The notes beneath the pieces are model-generated. The model did not search any database. It worked only from the letters and a program-made list of their open reading frames with translations, and was not told where the DNA came from. Below, piece by piece: positions 60,467-64,000 of a DNA stretch of 64,000 nucleotides; within the stretch, counting starts at the first letter, position 1, and each line of letters begins with the position of its first letter. Source of the DNA: Cellulomonas sp. Leaf334 (GTDB lineage Bacteria > Actinomycetota > Actinomycetes > Actinomycetales > Cellulomonadaceae); contig NZ_LMOO01000008.1 of NCBI RefSeq assembly GCF_001424195.1, positions 186,001 through 250,000 on the forward strand, read 5' to 3'. The position numbers were made by a program, and so were the translations under genes.

Positions 60467-60485
60467 TGCAGCAAGGGAGCCGCAC

Positions 60486-61595
60486 GTGACGGAGCAGGGC
60501 ACGTTGAAGGTCGCCATCGTCGGGACCGGTGCCATCGCGCACGCCCACGCCGCCGTGGTCGCGCTCGACCCCCTCGCGGAGCTCGTCGCTGTCGCGGACC
60601 CCAGCCCGGCCGTGCGAGACCCGTTCGCCGACCAGTACGGCGTCGCCGGGCGCTACGACGGCCTCGACGCGCTCCTCGGCACCGAGAGCGTCGACGTCGT
60701 CCACCTGTGCACCCCGCCGGGCCTGCACCGGGACCAGGCGATCACCGCCCTGCGCGCGGGCGCCCACGTCGTCTGCGAGAAGCCGCCCGTCCTGTCGCTG
60801 GCGGACCTGGACGCGGTCCTCGAGGTCGCCCACGAGGTCGGTCGCGAGTACGCGGTCGTGTTCCAGCAGCGCACCGGGACCGCCGTCGGCCACGTGCAGA
60901 AGCTCCTGGCGGACGGCACGCTCGGGCGGCCCCTCGTCGGCGTCTGCCACACGCTCTGGTACCGCAAGCAGGAGGACTACTACGCGGTGCCGTGGCGCGG
61001 GAAGTGGGCGACGGAGGGCGGCGGTCCCCTGCTCGGGCTGGGCATCCACCAGCTCGACCTGCTGGCGTTCCTGCTCGGCGAGTGGGCTGAGGTCGATGCC
61101 CGCGCGTTCCGCCTGGACCGCGACCTGGAGACCGAGGACACGTCGACGGCGGTCGTCCGGTTCGCCAACGGCGCGATCGTGTCCGTGCTGACCACCGCGC
61201 TGTCGCCGCGACAGGTCAGCTACGTGCGGGTCGACACCACGCTCGGCACGGTCGAGGTAGAGCACCTCTACGGCCACGACGCCCGCTCGTGGCGGCTCAC
61301 CGCGGCCCCGTCGCGCACGGGCGCGGAGCCGGACGCGACGCCGTCGTCGTGGGCGCTGCCCGTCGACGACGAGCCCTCCGGCCACACCCCGCTGCTCCGC
61401 GCGGTGTACGCGTCGCTGCGCTCCGGGGAGCCGCTGCCGCCGGTCGCCGCGGACCCGCACCGGTCGCTCGAGCTGGTCACCGCGATCTACGCGTCGGCGA
61501 CCCTGGGCCGCCCGGTCACCAAGGCCGACCTGGCCCCGGGCAGCACCCTGCGCGACGGCTTCCTGCACGACATCGAGGACCTCCGGCCCGCATGA
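60486..61595 (+). CDS. Gfo/Idh/MocA family oxidoreductase
   Basis: This 369-residue sugar dehydrogenase-like protein has a typical Rossmann motif V-G-T-G-A-I-A at 12-18, E-K-P at 98-100 and the C-terminal domain with G-I-H-Q-L-D. Unlike its paralog at 44759 the cofactor motif is standard. The GTG start at 60486 follows the composite operator. It overlaps the GH43-like gene by ATGA. The substrate is unknown; keto-sugar intermediates of glycan breakdown are plausible. Confidence 0.92.
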   Translation: MTEQGTLKVAIVGTGAIAHAHAAVVALDPLAELVAVADPSPAVRDPFADQYGVAGRYDGLDALLGTESVDVVHLCTPPGLHRDQAITALRAGAHVVCEKPPVLSLADLDAVLEVAHEVGREYAVVFQQRTGTAVGHVQKLLADGTLGRPLVGVCHTLWYRKQEDYYAVPWRGKWATEGGGPLLGLGIHQLDLLAFLLGEWAEVDARAFRLDRDLETEDTSTAVVRFANGAIVSVLTTALSPRQVSYVRVDTTLGTVEVEHLYGHDARSWRLTAAPSRTGAEPDATPSSWALPVDDEPSGHTPLLRAVYASLRSGEPLPPVAADPHRSLELVTAIYASATLGRPVTKADLAPGSTLRDGFLHDIEDLRPA

Positions 61596-62614
61596 CCGGC
61601 CACCCCACCACGACGTCCGAGGACGTGGCTGCCAGAGCAACCACAACCTCGGACGCACGCGCTGCGTCCGCGGGATCGGTCGTCCCGACGAGCGGATCTG
61701 CGGACGTTGCGCCGGATCCTCTGTTCACCGATCCGCTCGGGGCGCCGACCGATCCCACCGTGGTCGAGGGGCCCGACGGGGTCTGGTGGCTGTTCGCCAC
61801 ACAGCGCCGCGTCGACGACGACGGGCCGGGCGTCCGGTGGGTGCACGGGACGGACATCGCGGTCGCGACGAGCGACGACGGCGGGCTGACCTGGACGCAC
61901 CGCGGCGTGGTCGACGGGCTCGACCCCGGGGAAGGCCGGAACACGCTCTGGGCACCGGAGGTCGTGTTCGCCGAGGGCCGGTTCCACCTGTTCGTCAGCT
62001 ACATCACCGGCGTCCCGGAGCAGTGGGCCGGACACGAGCGGCACATCCTGCACCACGTGTCCGACGACCTGGTGTCCTGGGAGTACCGCGGGGTCGTGCC
62101 GCTGAGCTCGGACCACGTGATCGACGCCTGCGTCGTACCGACGGCCGACGGCTACCGCCTGTGGTTCAAGGACGAGGCGGCAGGCTCGACCACCTGGTGC
62201 GCCGACTCGCACGACCTGGAGACCTGGGGCCCGTCGCGGCCGGTCATCGAGGGCCGTCCGCACGAGGGCCCGAACGTGTTCACGCTCGGCGGGTGGCACT
62301 GGCTGATCGTCGACGAGTGGCGCGGCCAGGCGGTGTACCGGTCGGACGACCTGTCGCGGTGGACACCCGCCGGGCACATCCTGGTCGAACCGCGCGGGCA
62401 CCACGCGGACGTCGTCACGACCGACGACGAGGCCTGGATCTTCTACTTCACGCACGACGTGTCACCGTTCGGTGAGACCGGAGCCGGCGAGGACCCGGCG
62501 ACCAGACGTGCGGTCGTCCGCGTGGCCGTGGCCCGCGTCGTCGACGGCCACCTGGTGTGCGACCCGACCGAACCTGTTGAGCTAGACCTACGACGAGCGA
62601 CGAGGACCCGATGA
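61592..62614 (+). CDS. GH43/32-like five-bladed beta-propeller protein
   Basis: This 340-residue protein starts with a ~45-residue Thr/Ala/Ser-rich segment, then a beta-propeller. The first-blade acid motif A-P-T-D-P-T-V-V, L-W-A-P-E-V-V-F near 125 and H-E-G-P-N-V-F (acid motif near 225) correspond to the three acidic residues of GH43 and related families. No signal peptide. The specificity is not readable; galactosidase or arabinosidase activity would suit its GH42 neighbour. It overlaps both neighbours by ATGA. Confidence 0.82.
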   Translation: MTGHPTTTSEDVAARATTTSDARAASAGSVVPTSGSADVAPDPLFTDPLGAPTDPTVVEGPDGVWWLFATQRRVDDDGPGVRWVHGTDIAVATSDDGGLTWTHRGVVDGLDPGEGRNTLWAPEVVFAEGRFHLFVSYITGVPEQWAGHERHILHHVSDDLVSWEYRGVVPLSSDHVIDACVVPTADGYRLWFKDEAAGSTTWCADSHDLETWGPSRPVIEGRPHEGPNVFTLGGWHWLIVDEWRGQAVYRSDDLSRWTPAGHILVEPRGHHADVVTTDDEAWIFYFTHDVSPFGETGAGEDPATRRAVVRVAVARVVDGHLVCDPTEPVELDLRRATRTR

Positions 62615-64000
62615 TCCAGTACGGCGGCGACTACAACCCTGAGCAGTGGCCGCTGGCCACCCGCATCGAGGACGTCGAGCTCATGCAGCAGGCCGGCGTC
62701 ACGCTGGTCAGCGTGGGGATCTTCAGCTGGGCACAGCTGGAGCCGCGCGAGGGCGAGTACGACTTCGGCTGGCTGGACGACATCCTCGACCGGCTCGACG
62801 CGGCCGGCATCAAGGTCACCCTGGCGACCGCCACCGCGAGCCCGCCCCCGTGGCTGACGCGCAAGCACCCGGAGTTCCTGCCGGTCCTGGCGGACGGCAC
62901 GGTGCTGCACCCGGGCGGTCGGCAGGCGTACCGGGTGTCGTCGGCGGCGTACCGCGAGTACGTGCTGCGGATGACGCGGACGATGGCGGAGCGGTACGGG
63001 ACTCACCCGGCGCTGGCGCTCTGGCACGTCGACAACGAGCTGGGCTGCCACGTCCCGCACGACTTCTCCGACGACGCCGCGGTCGCGTTCCGACGCTGGC
63101 TCGCGGACCGGTACGGCACGGTCGAGGCCCTCAACCACGCCTGGGGCACGGCGTTCTGGTCGCAGCGGTACGACGACTTCGCCGAGGTGCTGCCCCCGCG
63201 CAGCGCCCCGACGTACCCGAACCCGACGCAGCAGCTGGACTTCGCGCGGTTCTCGTCCGACGAGCTGCTGGTGCACTACCGCGCGCTGCGGGACGTGCTG
63301 CGCGAGGTCACCCCGGACGTGCCGACGACCACGAACCTCATGCTCTCCACGGGCACGAAGTGGATGGACTACTTCTCGTGGGCCGACGACCTCGACGTCA
63401 TCGCCAACGACCACTACACGCGCGCCCACGACCCGGAGGCCCACGTCGAGCTCGCGTTCAGCGCCGACCTCACGCGCGGCGTCGCCGGCGGCGACCCGTG
63501 GATGCTCATGGAGCACTCGACGAGCGCGGTGAACTGGCAGCCGCGGAACCGCACCAAGCGTCCGGGCGAGATGCTCCGGCACTCGCTGGCGCACGTGGCC
63601 CGCGGCGCCGACGCGGTGATGTTCTTCCAGTGGCGCCAGTCCGCCGCGGGGGCGGAGAAGTTCCACTCGGCGATGCTGCCGCACGCGGGGACCGACACGG
63701 AGGTGTGGCGGAGCACGGTGGCGCTCGGCGATGCGTTGACGGCTCTGAGCGAGGTGGAAGGCAGCCGCGTCCACGCGCGCGCGGCGATCGTCTTCGACTA
63801 CCCCGCCTGGTGGGGCACCGAGCTCGACAGCCACCCGTCCGCCGCGGTCACCTACCCGGACCGCGTCCTCGCCCACTACCGCGCGCTGTGGCAGCGGAAC
63901 GTCACGGTCGACATCGTGCGGCCGTCGGCGGACCTGTCGGGGTACTCGCTCGTCGTCGTGCCGGGGCTGTACCTGGTCACCGACGCCGACGCCGCCAACA
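62611..64000 (+). CDS. GH42 beta-galactosidase family enzyme, cut off by the window end
   Basis: The open frame starts at the ATG at 62611 (ATGA overlap with the previous gene) and is still open at 64000, about 463 residues in. GH42 features are Y-G-G-D-Y-N-P-E-Q-W near the start, acid/base E143 (H-V-D-N-E-L-G) and nucleophile E301 (M-L-M-E-H-S-T-S). The four-cysteine zinc site of the other GH42 (17773-19788) is absent: only C146 falls in that region. It therefore belongs to a different GH42 subgroup and, by its promoter, to a different regulon. Confidence 0.93.
   Translation, partial: MIQYGGDYNPEQWPLATRIEDVELMQQAGVTLVSVGIFSWAQLEPREGEYDFGWLDDILDRLDAAGIKVTLATATASPPPWLTRKHPEFLPVLADGTVLHPGGRQAYRVSSAAYREYVLRMTRTMAERYGTHPALALWHVDNELGCHVPHDFSDDAAVAFRRWLADRYGTVEALNHAWGTAFWSQRYDDFAEVLPPRSAPTYPNPTQQLDFARFSSDELLVHYRALRDVLREVTPDVPTTTNLMLSTGTKWMDYFSWADDLDVIANDHYTRAHDPEAHVELAFSADLTRGVAGGDPWMLMEHSTSAVNWQPRNRTKRPGEMLRHSLAHVARGADAVMFFQWRQSAAGAEKFHSAMLPHAGTDTEVWRSTVALGDALTALSEVEGSRVHARAAIVFDYPAWWGTELDSHPSAAVTYPDRVLAHYRALWQRNVTVDIVRPSADLSGYSLVVVPGLYLVTDADAAN

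Overview
The window is high-GC DNA with dense GTG/ATG starts, many 4-nt ATGA or GTGA gene overlaps, numerous starts that look leaderless (a TANNNT -10 box 6-7 nt before the start codon) and many LacI-type regulators beside glycoside hydrolases. This points to a plant-polysaccharide-degrading actinobacterium, most likely of the Cellulomonas/Promicromonospora group. That placement is inferred from style and content only; no rRNA or marker gene is present. No tRNA, rRNA, CRISPR array, insertion sequence or phage gene was seen, and no stretch above 300 bases lacks a gene.

Layout. Bases 1-7000 hold housekeeping genes (PH-domain and LemA proteins, pyrE, a short-chain dehydrogenase, recQ, a nucleoside deaminase, a phosphotransferase). 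Bases 7000-11630 hold a LacI regulator facing manD and a GH67 alpha-glucuronidase. Bases 11635-15482 carry two paralogous secreted proteins with IPT/TIG and RLLDTR-type repeats, each broken at the same site by a +1-shifting direct duplication. Bases 15579-28104 are a xylan-type locus: GH3, two ABC permeases, a solute-binding lipoprotein, GH42, GH39 and a YesL-like membrane protein on the minus strand, facing a LacI regulator and an acetyl-xylan esterase. Bases 28285-35000 contain an aldo/keto reductase, trmL, a secreted GH64 beta-1,3-glucanase with ricin-type lectin, a gamma-glutamyltransferase-like enzyme, an amidohydrolase and a GntR regulator.

Bases 34984-44628 carry hexuronate catabolism: a LacI regulator facing uxaA, then kdgK, eda and uxaC facing another LacI regulator followed by uxuB. 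With GH67 and ManD this gives a complete route: (methyl)glucuronate released from xylan, fructuronate, mannonate, 2-keto-3-deoxygluconate (KDG), KDPG, then pyruvate and glyceraldehyde-3-phosphate. Bases 44759-51576 hold two operons of unknown function with LacI-type operators: a Gfo/Idh/MocA dehydrogenase with a TIM-barrel isomerase, and an SDR, a fumarate-reductase-like flavoprotein and an SGNH hydrolase. Bases 53118-60274 are an L-rhamnose locus (rhaM, rhaI, rhaD fused to a dehydrogenase, rhaB, an extra class II aldolase, a LacI regulator). Bases 60486-64000 hold another Gfo/Idh dehydrogenase, a GH43-like beta-propeller protein and a second GH42 that runs off the window.

Regulation is unusually readable. 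CG-centred LacI-type palindromes lie in almost every sugar promoter, and a second palindrome family (TGAATCGATTCA) marks the rhamnose regulon. At two promoters the two kinds of site sit 20-22 bp apart. A previously unrecognised-looking intergenic element (19-bp units followed by a complementary tail) occurs twice, at 28111 and 60333.
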